DNA of 64,000 nt from Gemmatimonadota bacterium (lineage in GTDB: Bacteria; Gemmatimonadota; Gemmatimonadetes; Longimicrobiales; Gaopeijiaceae). Positions 63,526-64,000 of this stretch are shown one piece after another. The translations under genes and the position numbers were made by a program. Within the stretch, counting starts at the first letter, position 1. Each line of letters opens with the position of its first letter. Where the stretch lies: assembly GCA_028873815.1 (NCBI GenBank), contig JAPPNN010000035.1:1-64000 (forward strand). The letters run 5' to 3'. The notes beneath the pieces are model-generated. The model worked only from the letters and a program-made list of their open reading frames with translations, ran no database searches and was not told the DNA's origin.

Positions 63526-64000
63526 TATGATATATAGACAACTGTCAAGTCCCTTGCTGTTCACGCTGCTTCTCGGAGGCTGTGGCCCCGGACCGCTCGC
63601 CGAAGCAGACGGAAGCGCGCTTGGCGTCGAGGATGCCGCCATCCTGATCGCCGACAACAGCCGCGTCCTGCCCGATTCGCAGGTCGTGCGAGTGGTCGCC
63701 GAACTCTGGGTGGACTATACCCTGCTGGCTTCGCGCCTCACCGAGGATTCCACCCTGCAGTCGCTGGATGTCGGCCTGGTGACGGAAGCGCCGCTGAACG
63801 AGTTGATGATCGCCCGCCTCAGGGATGAGGTGGTGGAGGTCGACACGGTCGTCGGCGACGAGGAGTTGATGGCCCGGTTCTCTGCCGATATGCCCGGCGC
63901 CCGCGCCACGGCGTCGCAGATCCTGCTTCTCTTCCCCCGTGGCGGAACGACGCTCCAGCGGGACAGCGTGCGTGCCCTGGCGGCCGGCCTGCGGTCCCAG
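63512..64000 (+). CDS. N-terminal part of a lipoprotein, possibly a SurA/PpiC-type folding factor
   Basis: The frame overlaps the mfd stop and stays open to the window end (163 residues visible), so it does not appear in the ORF track. GGAGG precedes the ATG by five bases. It begins with a lipoprotein signal peptide (LLFTLLLGGC, Cys24), continues with SRVLPDSQVVRVVAELWVDYTLL and acidic helices, and ends with ASQILLLFPRGGTTLQRDSVRAL. That last part resembles the opening of parvulin (PpiC) domains and the helical part resembles SurA. The identity is tentative because the parvulin domain itself is not in the window. A later ATG five codons in is possible. Confidence 0.7.
   Translation, partial: METYSMIYRQLSSPLLFTLLLGGCGPGPLAEADGSALGVEDAAILIADNSRVLPDSQVVRVVAELWVDYTLLASRLTEDSTLQSLDVGLVTEAPLNELMIARLRDEVVEVDTVVGDEELMARFSADMPGARATASQILLLFPRGGTTLQRDSVRALAAGLRSQ

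Overview
The window is a gene-dense stretch of a GC-rich bacterial chromosome. It carries about 55 protein genes and no recognisable tRNA, rRNA, insertion sequence, prophage, CRISPR array or restriction system. My best guess for the organism is a Gram-negative member of the Gemmatimonadota or a close relative. The guess rests on high GC, heavy GTG/TTG start use, a long TonB-dependent receptor, a System I (Ccm) cytochrome c maturation operon, a paired active/inactive M16 peptidase locus and a MerA-like/VTT-DUF547/glycosyltransferase locus. It is an inference, not a measured assignment. Many neighbours share stop and start bases (ATGA, GTGA, TTGA, TGATG), so translation is probably coupled across most operons; several annotated starts rest on this.

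Layout. 31-13348 (minus): recA, then alaS, a small unknown gene, a CpsB-type PHP phosphatase, a GmhA-like SIS protein, an SDR, cca, rarA, hflX, pdxJ, a UPF0104 membrane protein and ispE. 13604-17987 (plus): a MerA-like flavoprotein, a VTT-DUF547 fusion, and a fusion of the two glycosyltransferase families associated with arsenosugar loci. 17979-24671 (minus): the ccm operon, ending in an unknown outer-membrane-type protein. 24845-30708 (minus): glmM, glmS, dtd, maf, glpK. 30917-38622 (plus): a trans-sulfuration enzyme, an M48 protease, purD, a YbjQ protein, mutM and two M16 proteins. 38543-39385 (minus): ubiE/menG. 39467-43859 (plus): an ECF sigma factor, a probable anti-sigma factor, a bactofilin-like membrane protein, a LiaF-like secreted protein and a small membrane protein. 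43932-45306 (minus): nifU-like and mrp. 45607-47235 (plus): pruA. 47248-53702 (minus): lepA, two sugar-kinase genes, a STAS/ATPase plus DUF4325 pair and a second trans-sulfuration enzyme. 54038-64000 (plus): a TonB-dependent receptor, DUF58 and BatA-type proteins, mfd and the start of a lipoprotein that may belong to the SurA/PpiC group.

Most of the window is core information processing (recA, alaS, mfd, mutM, lepA, rarA, cca, hflX), envelope precursor supply (glmM, glmS, ispE) and respiratory biogenesis (ccm, menG). The less ordinary parts are the 13.6-18.0 kb locus with two domain fusions, a CcmE with CxxxF in place of HxxxY, an ECF operon with a plausible autoregulatory promoter, the STAS-ATPase/DUF4325 pair, and an operator-like palindrome upstream of the TonB receptor. 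I found no clear, wholly new system. The strongest candidate for follow-up is the three-gene locus at 13604-17987.
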